NCBI GenBank assembly: GCA_963850255.1
Contig: CAWKLL010000044.1
Location: 1-64,000, forward strand
Origin: J054 sp963850255
Lineage (GTDB): Bacteria > Pseudomonadota > Gammaproteobacteria > Steroidobacterales > GCA-2729495
Direction of reading: 5' to 3'
DNA: 64,000 bases
Shown here: positions 26,242 to 34,604 of the stretch, in pieces
Layout: each line of letters opens with the position of its first letter
Numbering within the stretch: the first letter of the stretch is position 1
The notes under the pieces: generated by a model
Seen by the model: only the letters and a program-made list of their open reading frames with translations
What the model was told of the DNA's origin: nothing
Databases searched by the model: none
Position numbers and translations under genes: made by a program

Positions 26242-27189
26242 TCAGGCAGCGATTCCCCAGCCGCCTTCGCGATAGCCTTTGGGCAGGCCGGCGTCAGGGG
26301 TAAAGCCGTACATTTCTTCGCCCGGCACAGCGGCCTGAACGATTTCCCGCACCAGCATCAGTCGGTCGAGATCGATGCCGGTATTCAGGCCCATGGAATC
26401 GAGCATGAAGGCCAGGTCCTCGGTGACGATGTTGCCGCTGGCGCCCGGCGCAAACGGACAGCCGCCGATGCCGCCCAGCGAACTGTCCAGGGTGGTGATG
26501 CCTTCCTCCAGCGCGGCCAGCGCGTTGGCCAGGCCGAGCCCGCGGGTATTGTGCAGATGCACGCCGGACAGTTTATCTTTGCCGACCTCAGTCCAGATCA
26601 AATTGATCATGCGTTTGAGCTGGGCCGGGTTGGCATAGCCGGTGGTGTCCGAAAGGCCGACTTCGTCGCAGCCCAACTCGATGAGTTGGCGCGCCAGATC
26701 AACGACCTGGCCTTCCGGTACATGACCTTCCAGGGTGCAGCCAAAGGCCGTGGACAATCCGCCCTCGAAAGCCGGTCGTTGCTCGGCCGGCAGGCTGTCG
26801 AGCAGTTCCACAATTTTTCGGACCTCGTCCAGCACCTGGGCATGAGTTTTGCGCAGGTTGGCCTTGCTGTGAGTCTCGCTGACGGACAGGGGCAGGGTGA
26901 TTTTGTGAGCGCCCGCCTTTATGGCATTTTCGGCACCCTTGAAGTTGGGTACCAGGGCGGCCACCGTGAGCCCCTGGATTTGACGCGCCCAGCTGACGAT
27001 TTCTGCCGTGTCGGCCAGCTGTGGCAGCAATTTGGCCGGCACAAAGGAGCCGACCTCGATTTCCCGCACACCGGCGGCGGCCTCGGCCTGGATCCAGGCT
27101 TTTTTGGCTTCCGTCGGCATGATGGACTGGATGCTCTGCAGGCCGTCGCGTGGGCCGACTTCGCTGATCAGGATATCGATGTCGCTCAT
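26242..27189 (-). CDS. HMG-CoA lyase family protein (possible R-citramalyl-CoA lyase)
   Basis: A 315-residue TIM-barrel lyase. SEVGPRDGLQ near residues 8-17 carries the catalytic Arg-Asp, HLHNTRG and the GGCPFAPGASGN loop contain the metal ligands and the catalytic Cys. The family cleaves 3-hydroxy-3-methylglutaryl-CoA to acetyl-CoA and acetoacetate in leucine catabolism; a homologue cleaves R-citramalyl-CoA to acetyl-CoA and pyruvate. No acyl-CoA dehydrogenase or methylcrotonyl-CoA carboxylase genes lie nearby, whereas a class III CoA-transferase is divergent and a LeuCD pair follows, which favours the citramalyl-CoA role. The ATG at 27189 has AGGAAAG before it; the frame extends 17 codons further without support. 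Confidence 0.88.
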   Translation of the reverse strand: MSDIDILISEVGPRDGLQSIQSIMPTEAKKAWIQAEAAAGVREIEVGSFVPAKLLPQLADTAEIVSWARQIQGLTVAALVPNFKGAENAIKAGAHKITLPLSVSETHSKANLRKTHAQVLDEVRKIVELLDSLPAEQRPAFEGGLSTAFGCTLEGHVPEGQVVDLARQLIELGCDEVGLSDTTGYANPAQLKRMINLIWTEVGKDKLSGVHLHNTRGLGLANALAALEEGITTLDSSLGGIGGCPFAPGASGNIVTEDLAFMLDSMGLNTGIDLDRLMLVREIVQAAVPGEEMYGFTPDAGLPKGYREGGWGIAA

Positions 27190-27326
27190 TTCGTTGCTTT
27201 CCTGTGCTTTCGCCGCCCCGCCAACATGGCCCGGCTGCAATAATCAGACAATCCCTGGGGCATAATGCTCCCCGGCCTGGGGAGCGCACCGGGACAAAAG
27301 AAAAGCATAACCAAAAAGGCGGAACG

Positions 27327-28529
27327 ATGGCAGAAGATGCGGCGTTACCCCTGGCAGGCGTCAGGGTCATTGAATTTACCCACATGGTGATGGGGCCGGC
27401 AGCAGGTCTGATTCTTGCTGATATGGGCGCCGACGTGATCAGGATCGAGCCGGCCAAGGGCGACAGCACGCGCCATTTGCGCGGCTCCGGTGCGGGTTAC
27501 TTTCCGATGTATAACCGCAACAAGCGCAGCCTGTGCGTGGATCTGAAGTCCCCGGCCGGTAAGGCAGCGGTGCTTAAGCTGCTCGAGGACGCCGACGTGC
27601 TGATCGAGAACTTCCGCGCCGGCACCATGGACCGACTTGGATTCGGCTATGACGCACTCAGTGCGATCAACCCCAAACTGATTTATTGCTCCGAGAAGGG
27701 CTTTCTCAGTGGTCCCTACGAGCATCGCACGGCGCTGGACGAAGTGGCCCAGATGATGGGCGGTCTGGCTTATATGACCGGTCCGCCGGGCCAGCCGCTG
27801 CGTGCCGGTACTTCGGTCATTGATGTACAGGGCGGCATGTTCGGCGCTACCGGCATTCTGGCCGCGCTGTTTCAGCGTCAGACCACGGGGCGCGGCCAGC
27901 GGGTCGTGGCCTCACTGTACGAGAGCACGGTATTTCTGGTTGGCCAGCACATGGCCCAGTACGCGGTAACCGGCAAACCGGCCGCGCCGATGCCGGCGCG
28001 CGTGTCTGCCTGGGCCATCTACCAGGTGTTCAATACTGGCGACGACGATCAGGTTTTCGTTGGTGTGGTTAGTGACAAACAGTGGAAAGTGTTCTGCGAG
28101 GCCTTTGATCTGACCGAGTTTGCCAATGATGCGAGCCTGGATACCAACAACGACCGGGTTGCTCACAAGGACCGGATCCTGTCGGTGATCAAGGAGACTT
28201 TCCGCCAATACGACAAACAGGCGTTAATGGCCAAGCTGGAGAAAACCGGTTTGCCGTTTGCGCCCATCGCGCGCCCGGAAGAATTGTTCGACGACCCGCA
28301 CCTGGCCGCTTCTGGTGGCTTGTTGCCGGTCACTGTTACCGACGGCGAGCGGGCCGGCGATAAAACCCGTCTGCCGGCGCTGCCGCTGGAGATGGATGGC
28401 ACGCGTTTTGGCATTCATCACGACGTGCCGCGAGCGGGCCAGCATTCGCGCGAAATTCTTGAAGCCGCCGGCTATTCGGCGGCAGACATCGATGCCATGG
28501 TGGAGCAGGGCGTTATTGGCGCCGAGTAA
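27327..28529 (+). CDS. Class III (CaiB/BaiF) CoA-transferase
   Basis: A 400-residue family III CoA-transferase. Hallmarks are an N-terminal Rossmann-like segment (VIEFTHMVMGPAAG, GADVIRIEP), NRNKRSLCVDLK, LIENFRAGTMDRLG and the LDEVAQMMGGL segment that should contain the aspartate nucleophile. Such enzymes move CoA between carboxylic acids (for example succinyl-CoA to D-citramalate or itaconate). It is divergent from the lyase gene, 137 bases apart, and convergent with leuD. AAGGCGGA precedes the ATG; an upstream start at 27204 is unlikely. Substrate pair is inferred from context only. Confidence 0.85.
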   Translation: MAEDAALPLAGVRVIEFTHMVMGPAAGLILADMGADVIRIEPAKGDSTRHLRGSGAGYFPMYNRNKRSLCVDLKSPAGKAAVLKLLEDADVLIENFRAGTMDRLGFGYDALSAINPKLIYCSEKGFLSGPYEHRTALDEVAQMMGGLAYMTGPPGQPLRAGTSVIDVQGGMFGATGILAALFQRQTTGRGQRVVASLYESTVFLVGQHMAQYAVTGKPAAPMPARVSAWAIYQVFNTGDDDQVFVGVVSDKQWKVFCEAFDLTEFANDASLDTNNDRVAHKDRILSVIKETFRQYDKQALMAKLEKTGLPFAPIARPEELFDDPHLAASGGLLPVTVTDGERAGDKTRLPALPLEMDGTRFGIHHDVPRAGQHSREILEAAGYSAADIDAMVEQGVIGAE

Positions 28530-28545
28530 TGACGCTACTGCCGGA

Positions 28546-29175
28546 CTAGTTCGCCGGCAGGTAGACCCAGGGCCGGCGCAGTCGGTCGCGGGCCTGAAAG
28601 GCGAGGATTTCATCGTCGCGCTTCTGCGTTGAGGCTATGGCGTCCAGCCCCTCGAGCAGCATTTCGCGATCGCCGGGCGGAATCTCAAAACTGCTGGCCT
28701 CACCATCAGGCGCGGTCACAGTGCAGCTGAGCAGATCTACCGTAAGCGTATTAGCTGCCGGGTCTTGCTCGACCTGACGGGCCAGTTCTGTAACCCGCGA
28801 TTCTGCGAGGACCACGGGCAGGATGCCGTTGCGTACACAGTTGCTTTGAAAAATTGCGCCGAAGCTGGGCGCGATAATGCAGCGAATACCCCACTCGTGC
28901 AGCGCCCAGACCGCATGCTCGCGGGACGACCCGCAGCCGAAGTTGGCTCCGCTGAGAATGATTTGCGCGTGCTCATAGGGCGCCCGGTTGAGAATGAACT
29001 CAGGGTCCGGATCGCGACCGCCGGGCGTGGTGTAGCGCCAGCCGGCGAACAGGCCTTCGCCGAGGCCCTGTTTCGACACGCGCTTCATTTCCCGGCTGGG
29101 AATAATGATGTCGGTGTCTATATTCAGGCGCAGGATGGGTGCCGCAATCGCCGTGAGCCGGGTGAATTTTTCCAT
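28546..29175 (-). CDS. leuD: LeuD-type hydro-lyase small subunit (swivel domain)
   Basis: A 209-residue aconitase-superfamily small subunit. NIDTDIIIPSR near residues 18-28 and FGCGSSREHAVWAL near 72-85 are the swivel-domain substrate-binding motifs. With LeuC it would isomerise 2- and 3-isopropylmalate, or hydrate citraconate to D-citramalate, a known activity of this enzyme group. It starts two bases after the leuC stop on the same strand. There is no leuA or leuB in the window. A longer frame continues upstream inside leuC without support. Confidence 0.85.
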   Translation of the reverse strand: MEKFTRLTAIAAPILRLNIDTDIIIPSREMKRVSKQGLGEGLFAGWRYTTPGGRDPDPEFILNRAPYEHAQIILSGANFGCGSSREHAVWALHEWGIRCIIAPSFGAIFQSNCVRNGILPVVLAESRVTELARQVEQDPAANTLTVDLLSCTVTAPDGEASSFEIPPGDREMLLEGLDAIASTQKRDDEILAFQARDRLRRPWVYLPAN

Positions 29176-29177
29176 AC

Positions 29178-30593
29178 CTACTGCTCCGCGCCGCTGCTGT
29201 TGCGCACATCGGTCAGATGCCCGGCAATGGCTGAGGCTGCCACCGTGGTAGGGCTGGCCAGGTGCGTGCGGGTACGAGGTCCCTGGCGGTTTTCGAAATT
29301 TCGATTGGTGCTGCTGACCACCCGTGTTTCCAGGCCGAAGTTTTCGCCGCCGGCGAAAAAGCACATGGAGCAGCCGGCCTCGCGCCATTCGAAACCCGCC
29401 GCCTTGAAAATCTGGTCCAGGCCTTCCGCTTCGGCGGCCTGCTTAACCAGGCCGGATCCCGGCACGACAATGGCTTTGACGCCGTCGGCGACCTTGCGAC
29501 CCTTGACCAGGGTGGCTGCGGCGCGCAGATCGCTTAGTCGGCTATTGGTGCAGGAACCAATGAAGGCTGCTTCGATGGGAATGCCTTCCATGGGCATACC
29601 GGCTTTGAGATCCATATATTCGAGCGCTTTCTGCATCAGTTGCCGCTGTTGCGGATCGCTTTGTTCGGCCGGGTCGGGCACCCGGCCGTTGATACCCACC
29701 GTATGCTGGGGGCTGGTTCCCCAGGTGATTTGCGGGATGATATCGGCCACGTCGATGACGATTTCCCGATCAAAGCTCGCATCGGCATCGCTGCTCAGAC
29801 TTCGCCAGTGCGCCAGAGCGCGCTCCCAGTCAGCGCCTGCCGGGGCATAGGGTCGACCCTTGACGTAGTCGAAGGTTTTTTCATCCGGCGCAATCAGGCC
29901 CGTCCAGGCGCCGAATTCCACGGCCATATTGCACAGTGTGAAGCGCGCCTCCATGGCCAGGCTGCGCACCGCGCTGCCGGCGAACTCGATGGCGTAGCCA
30001 ACCCCGCCGGAAGCGCCGTAGCGGCCAATCAAATGCAGGATCATGTCTTTGGCTGTTACGCCGGTGGCCAGTTCGCCGTCAAAGCGTACCCTGAGCGTGC
30101 GCGGTTTTTTCACCACCAGCGTCTTGGTCGCCATGGCGTGCTCGGCATCCGTGGAGCCGATACCCCAGGCTAGCGCGCCCAGCGCCCCCTGGGTGCAGGT
30201 GTGGCTGTCCGGGCAGACCAGGGTCAGCCCAGGGTAGGCAATACCCTGTTCCGGCGAGATTACGTGCACGATGCCCTGGCGCTGATCGCCCAGGTCAAAC
30301 AGCGTGATCCCGGCTGCCCGGGTCGACTCGCGGGTGCTGGTAATGAAGGCCTTGCCGCCCGGCATCAGCGTTTCGTCGCTGCGGCCCGGGAAGGTATCGA
30401 CGATATGGTCCATCACAGCGAATACCTGCTCCGGATTGCGTACGCTGCGTCCGGCGGCCTCCAGGCCCTTCAGGGCAATACTGCCGGTGCGTTCGTGCAG
30501 GAATACCCGATCTATGTAAAGCAGGCTGGTGCCATCGCCCAGGTCAGCTACGAGGTGCTCGGCCCAGAGCTTTTCGATGATGTTTTGGCTCAT
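29178..30593 (-). CDS. leuC: LeuC-type hydro-lyase large subunit
   Basis: A 471-residue aconitase-superfamily large subunit. The 4Fe-4S ligands are in IGSCTNSR (near 345) and GCSMC (near 405). LVCPDSHTCTQGALGALAWGIGSTD is present in the usual place (shown here as SHTCTQGALG). The segment after the cluster reads FFAGGE, unlike the LAMNPD of the canonical leucine-pathway LeuC, so this may be a paralogue with another substrate. It is the first gene of the leuCD pair, divergent from moaC. Annotated as 3-isopropylmalate/citraconate hydratase; which one is not decided by sequence. Confidence 0.85.
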   Translation of the reverse strand: MSQNIIEKLWAEHLVADLGDGTSLLYIDRVFLHERTGSIALKGLEAAGRSVRNPEQVFAVMDHIVDTFPGRSDETLMPGGKAFITSTRESTRAAGITLFDLGDQRQGIVHVISPEQGIAYPGLTLVCPDSHTCTQGALGALAWGIGSTDAEHAMATKTLVVKKPRTLRVRFDGELATGVTAKDMILHLIGRYGASGGVGYAIEFAGSAVRSLAMEARFTLCNMAVEFGAWTGLIAPDEKTFDYVKGRPYAPAGADWERALAHWRSLSSDADASFDREIVIDVADIIPQITWGTSPQHTVGINGRVPDPAEQSDPQQRQLMQKALEYMDLKAGMPMEGIPIEAAFIGSCTNSRLSDLRAAATLVKGRKVADGVKAIVVPGSGLVKQAAEAEGLDQIFKAAGFEWREAGCSMCFFAGGENFGLETRVVSSTNRNFENRQGPRTRTHLASPTTVAASAIAGHLTDVRNSSGAEQ

Positions 30594-30748
30594 AGAGTGA
30601 CTACCTGGTGGCGGTTAAACTGCTGGCGATGAGACTCTAAATCTGGCGCATTGGCTTCAGACGAATCCTTCCTGGCAAGCTGCGCGATAATATCAGTTCG
30701 CCCGGCGGGTCCGCAGTGGATAACTACCGCCATTAGCCTGGAGCAGGC

Positions 30749-31231
30749 GTGAATAAAAAGCTTTCGCATATCGATGAACGTAACCAGCCGACCATGGTCG
30801 AGGTGGCTGATAAGGCCGTGACCAGGCGTCAGGCGCATGCCCAGGCACGTGTGCATTTACCGGCGGCGGTACTCTCCGCGCTGGCGGACGGCGAAATTCA
30901 GGGTCCCAAGGGCCCGGTGCTGCAAACGGCCATCATTGCCGGTACCCAGGCGGCCAAGCGTACCCACGAACTGATTCCGTTTTGTCATCCGCTGGGCATT
31001 GAGGGCTGCAAGATTGCCATTACGCCCGACGGTGACGAGCTGGTGATTGACTGTCGGGTTACGGTGACACACAAAACCGGCGTTGAAATGGAAGCCCTGA
31101 CGGGTGCCTCCGTGGCCGCACTGACGGTTTACGACATGTGCAAGGCGCTGTCCCACGATATGGTGATCAAGTCGCTGCGCCTGATCAGCAAGAGTGGCGG
31201 CAAAAGCGACTACCGGGCCAGCGAGGCATGA
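30749..31231 (+). CDS. moaC: Cyclic pyranopterin monophosphate synthase
   Basis: A 160-residue hexameric enzyme converting the MoaA product 3',8-cyclo-GTP into cPMP. Conserved segments include KGPVLQTAIIAGTQAAK, LIPFCHPL (catalytic His), GVEMEALTGAS and YDMCKALSHDM. It starts with GTG after GGAG and its stop overlaps mobA in the form ATGA. moaA lies far away at the other end of the window. Confidence 0.96.
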   Translation: MNKKLSHIDERNQPTMVEVADKAVTRRQAHAQARVHLPAAVLSALADGEIQGPKGPVLQTAIIAGTQAAKRTHELIPFCHPLGIEGCKIAITPDGDELVIDCRVTVTHKTGVEMEALTGASVAALTVYDMCKALSHDMVIKSLRLISKSGGKSDYRASEA

Positions 31232-31824
31232 GTTCGACCGGCGTAATCAACGGGCTGGTGCTGGCCGGCGGTCATAGTCGACGCTTTGGCAGTGACAAGG
31301 CGGCCGTGCAACTGTCTGGAGAATCTTTACTGCAACGAACCGTGAGCCTGCTGCAGGAGTTTTGCGTCGAGGTGCGGGTCAGTGTGCGCGCGGATCAGTC
31401 CGATGACGCTTTGCGCAGCGCCTACCCCTTGCTGTTCGATGCGCCGGGCATCGAGGGCCCGCCAGCGGCTCTGCTGGCTGCCGCTGCCGAGGCGTCCGAG
31501 CACGCCTGGCTGATAGTCGCCTGTGACCTGCCGCGCCTGGACCGTGCAACGCTGGCCGGACTCGTGGCGGCTCGCGATCCGGCGCGCCCGGCGACCGCCC
31601 TGCGCAGCCCGGTGGACGGACTTCCCGAGCCGCTGTGCGCCATTTATGAACCAGCCGGCCTGGCCAGCTTTAAAAAATTAACCGCGCGGGGCCGCTTATC
31701 GCCACGCGACTTTCTGATCGAGCAGGCGGCGCTCAGCGTCGATCCGCCGCTGCCCGAAGCATTGATTAACATGAATCGGCCAGCCGATCTGGCCGACCTT
31801 AAACGCAAGGAATTACGCCCATGA
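31228..31824 (+). CDS. mobA: Molybdenum cofactor guanylyltransferase
   Basis: A 198-residue nucleotidyltransferase that attaches GMP to molybdopterin. LAGGHSRRFGSDKA near residues 11-24 is the GTP-binding motif, followed by VACDLPRL with the Mg2+ Asp and PLCAIYEP. The ATG at 31228 overlaps the moaC stop by four bases; the frame opens earlier inside moaC without support. It would supply MGD for DMSO-reductase-family enzymes such as formate dehydrogenase, agreeing with fdhD in this window. Confidence 0.9.
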   Translation: MSSTGVINGLVLAGGHSRRFGSDKAAVQLSGESLLQRTVSLLQEFCVEVRVSVRADQSDDALRSAYPLLFDAPGIEGPPAALLAAAAEASEHAWLIVACDLPRLDRATLAGLVAARDPARPATALRSPVDGLPEPLCAIYEPAGLASFKKLTARGRLSPRDFLIEQAALSVDPPLPEALINMNRPADLADLKRKELRP

Positions 31825-32408
31825 GCGACGACAAGAGCCGCCCCAGCCTGGAACAAGCGGAGGCCGCGGTCCGTGTGCTGCTGAGCTGGATCGGGGAAGA
31901 TCCCGACCGCCCCGGGCTCGGTAAAACGCCGCAACGCGTAATAGGTGCCTACGGCGATTACTTTGCCGGCTACCAGCAGGATCCCGCTGAAATTCTCGGC
32001 TCATCGTTTCAGAAAGTCGGCGACTATCAGCGTGTGGTGACTTTGCGCGACATTGTTTTTTCCTCGCACTGCGAGCATCACATGGCGCCGATGCTCGGCC
32101 GCGTGCACCTGGCCTACCTGCCGGATCAGCGCCTGGCCGGCATCAGCAAACTGGTGCGTGTGGTGGAAGCCCTGACCCGACGCCTGCAGGTGCAGGAGCG
32201 GCTTACCGCGGAAATTGCCAAATGCATCAACAGCGCACTGGAACCGCGCGGCGTTGCCGTGGTGGTGGAGGCCCAGCATCAGTGCATGACGACGCGCGGC
32301 GTAAACAAGACCGCGGTAAGCATGGTAACCAGCGAAATGCTGGGCGCCTTTGCTGACAACGATCGTATCCGCGAAGAGTTTCTGCGTTCGATCGGCAATC
32401 CCGGCTAG
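31821..32408 (+). CDS. folE: GTP cyclohydrolase I
   Basis: A 195-residue FolE (type IA). The zinc ligands lie in SSHCEHHMAPMLG (Cys and two His) and in the later QCMTTRGV segment; GRVHLAYLPDQR and KLVRVVEALTRRLQ are family hallmarks. It opens the GTP ring to dihydroneopterin triphosphate for folate synthesis. The ATG overlaps the mobA stop by four bases. Its 3' end overlaps the convergent MFS gene by four bases. Confidence 0.95.
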   Translation: MSDDKSRPSLEQAEAAVRVLLSWIGEDPDRPGLGKTPQRVIGAYGDYFAGYQQDPAEILGSSFQKVGDYQRVVTLRDIVFSSHCEHHMAPMLGRVHLAYLPDQRLAGISKLVRVVEALTRRLQVQERLTAEIAKCINSALEPRGVAVVVEAQHQCMTTRGVNKTAVSMVTSEMLGAFADNDRIREEFLRSIGNPG

Positions 32409-34016
32409 CTTAGTTTCCGCCTGGGCCGGCGCGGAGGAGCCAGGTGATAGCTGATTTTCGGTAACTCATTGCCGCGGTGATACGCCAGGGCTTCGTCCAT
32501 GGCGCGTCGATCGGATCGCGTTACCCGATAGCGCTGACGCAGGTGGTGTAGCCAGGACTCATCCAAAAAGGTTTCGCGGAAGCAGCGTTCGTCGGCCACA
32601 TCCTGAAACATCCCCCAGGCGACGGAACCATTTCCCAGACGCACGCGTCGCACGGCTTGCATGGCCGCGGTGAAATCTTCCGCTTCGTCCGGATCGATGA
32701 CGTACTCGATATTGATCAGCACCGGGCCTCGGTCCTGATCGTTAGGCGGTGTGAGCTGCGGCTCTATGACCGGCTCGGCCGGCGTGTTGTCAGTCTCGGC
32801 GATTTTCTCCAGGCTGAGCCGCGAGGTCAGCAAAGTCCCGAAGCCGCCGACGGCAGCCGCACAGAGCAGGGCAGTTTGCAGTGAAGTCACGGAGGCCAGC
32901 TTGCCCCAGCCGACGGCGCCGAGGGCCATCACGCCCATGAAACTGGCGATGAACACGGCCAGGCCGCGGGCCCGCACCCAGCCCGGCAGTGCCAGCTGCG
33001 CCGTGACCTGCAGGGTCGACTGTGCGCTGATCCAGCTGGCGCCCAGGGCCAGCATGGCCAGGCCGAGCAACGGCAGATTGCGCAGGTAGGCTAACGCAAC
33101 GCTGGCCAGCACCACACCGAAGCTGCCGAACAGGATTACGCTATCGGCGCTGAAGCGGCTGCGCATGGCTGGTAACAGCGCGCCGGTCGCCACTGCGCCG
33201 GCGCCGATACAGCCAAGCAAGATGCCGTAAGCCTGCGGGCCCATTTGTAATTCCGTTCTGACCACCAGCGGCAAAAAGGCCAGCGGTGCGCTCATGGCCG
33301 CGAACAGACCGACGCCGCGCAGGATCACCGCGTGCAACTCTTTGGCCTGACGGACGTAGCGCAGTCCGGTGCGCATGGAGCCCACAAAGCGTTCGTTGGG
33401 CAGCGTGCTGGCCGGCTGTTCGCTGCGCCAGCTATAAATCACGTAGATCACGGCAGAAAAGCTGACGGCGTTGATCAGGAACACAACGCCCGGACTGGTA
33501 ACTGCCAGGATCGCGCCAGCCACGGCCGGACCCAGTGCGCGGGTGGCATTGAAGGCGATGGAATTCAGCGTAATAGCGGCTGTCAGTTCGTTGCGCGGCA
33601 CCAGGTCCGGAATTAGTGCCGAAAACGCCGGCATCATCATGGCGCGCACCGCAGCCCATGCACAGGGTCATGAACAGCAGCAGCCATTCGTTGGTGAGCC
33701 CGGCCACGGTGAGTAAACCCAGTATGCCGGCGGTCAGCGACAGCCAGATCTGCGTGCCGATGAGGTAGCGGCGCCGATTGAAAATATCCGCCAGTGCGCC
33801 GGCCGGCAGCGTGAGCAGGAACAGGGGTAGCAGGGTAGCCGCCTGGACCAGGGAAACCATCACCGGGTCCGGTGCCAGGCTGGTCATCAGCCACGCGGCG
33901 CCGACGTCGTGCATCCACGAGCCCATGCTCGACACGATCAGGGCCAGCCACAGGGCGCGGAAAACTGGTCGGCGCAGCGGCAGCATGGCGGAACTGTGGG
34001 TGGCGTTGTCGCTCAT
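32405..34016 (-). pseudogene. MFS exporter (transmembrane secretion effector type), frameshifted
   Basis: Two frames together make a 12-helix MFS_3/EntS-like exporter. The first frame starts at ATG 34016 (MSDNATHS) and runs through about four helices and the LADIFNRRR loop to about 33645; the second frame carries on from AMMMPAFSAL near 33640 to 32405. The C-terminal 130 residues after the last helix form a soluble dimeric alpha/beta-barrel (antibiotic-biosynthesis-monooxygenase-like) tail common in this family. A single missing base near 33650 explains the break. Other homopolymer slips nearby suggest a sequencing error, so the gene is probably intact in the organism. Substrate unknown. Confidence 0.75.
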
Positions 34017-34103
34017 AGGGGCCTGCCGGCGGGCGGCCGACCGTAGCACAGCCGGCTGGCGGCGTCGCTGAACCGGGTGCTGCATGCGTTCGCAGGCTTA
34101 CGG

Positions 34104-34109
34104 TACTAT
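34104..34109 (+). promoter_or_regulatory. Candidate -10 hexamer close to the MaoC gene start
   Basis: TACTAT ends nine bases before ATG 34119 and no Shine-Dalgarno is visible. A transcript from it would have almost no leader. Confidence 0.25.
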
Positions 34110-34118
34110 CTCGACACT

Positions 34119-34604
34119 ATGCCTTTAGTTGTAAAAGCACTGTCTGATGCCGCTGCCCTGATTGGTGAGGAAGTCGGCGTGTCCAACTGGATTGACGTCG
34201 ATCAGGCGCGGATTGATCTGTTCGCCAAAGCCACCGACGATTTTCAGTGGATTCACGTGGATCCGGAACGGGCTGCCAAGGAATTGCCCATTGGTTCGAC
34301 CATTGCGCACGGCTATCTGCTGCTGTCGCTGATGCCGGCGCTGACTGAACACTTTGTACAGTTTGAAGGACTCGAACGGGCGATTAACTACGGGCTGAAT
34401 AAAGTTCGCTTCAAAAACATGGTGCCGGCCGGCAGTCGTGTGCGTATGCGTAGCAAGCTGGTCTCGGCGCGGCGGCGCGCCGGCGCACTCCAGCTGATCC
34501 TCGAGAACCGTCTGGAGATTGAAGGGCAGGACAAGCCGGCGTGTATTGCCGAGACCATCGCCATGTATTTCCTGGCCGGCGACAGCCCGCCGGCGAAAGG
34601 CTGA
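34119..34604 (+). CDS. MaoC-family (R)-specific enoyl-CoA hydratase-like dehydratase
   Basis: A 161-residue single hot-dog domain. KATDDFQWIHVDPERA near residues 37-52 corresponds to the hydratase-2 motif with catalytic Asp and His, and IAHGYLLLSL follows. Such proteins hydrate trans-2-enoyl-CoA; the NodN-like subfamily has no fixed substrate. The ATG at 34119 gives the usual length. It is divergent from the MFS exporter and its stop directly abuts the convergent IMPase-like gene. Confidence 0.85.
   Translation: MPLVVKALSDAAALIGEEVGVSNWIDVDQARIDLFAKATDDFQWIHVDPERAAKELPIGSTIAHGYLLLSLMPALTEHFVQFEGLERAINYGLNKVRFKNMVPAGSRVRMRSKLVSARRRAGALQLILENRLEIEGQDKPACIAETIAMYFLAGDSPPAKG

Noticed and set aside
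26218..27243. Long plus-strand frame antisense to the lyase gene
   Set aside because: The composition is that of an antisense shadow of a GC-rich gene, with no recognisable domain or ribosome binding site.
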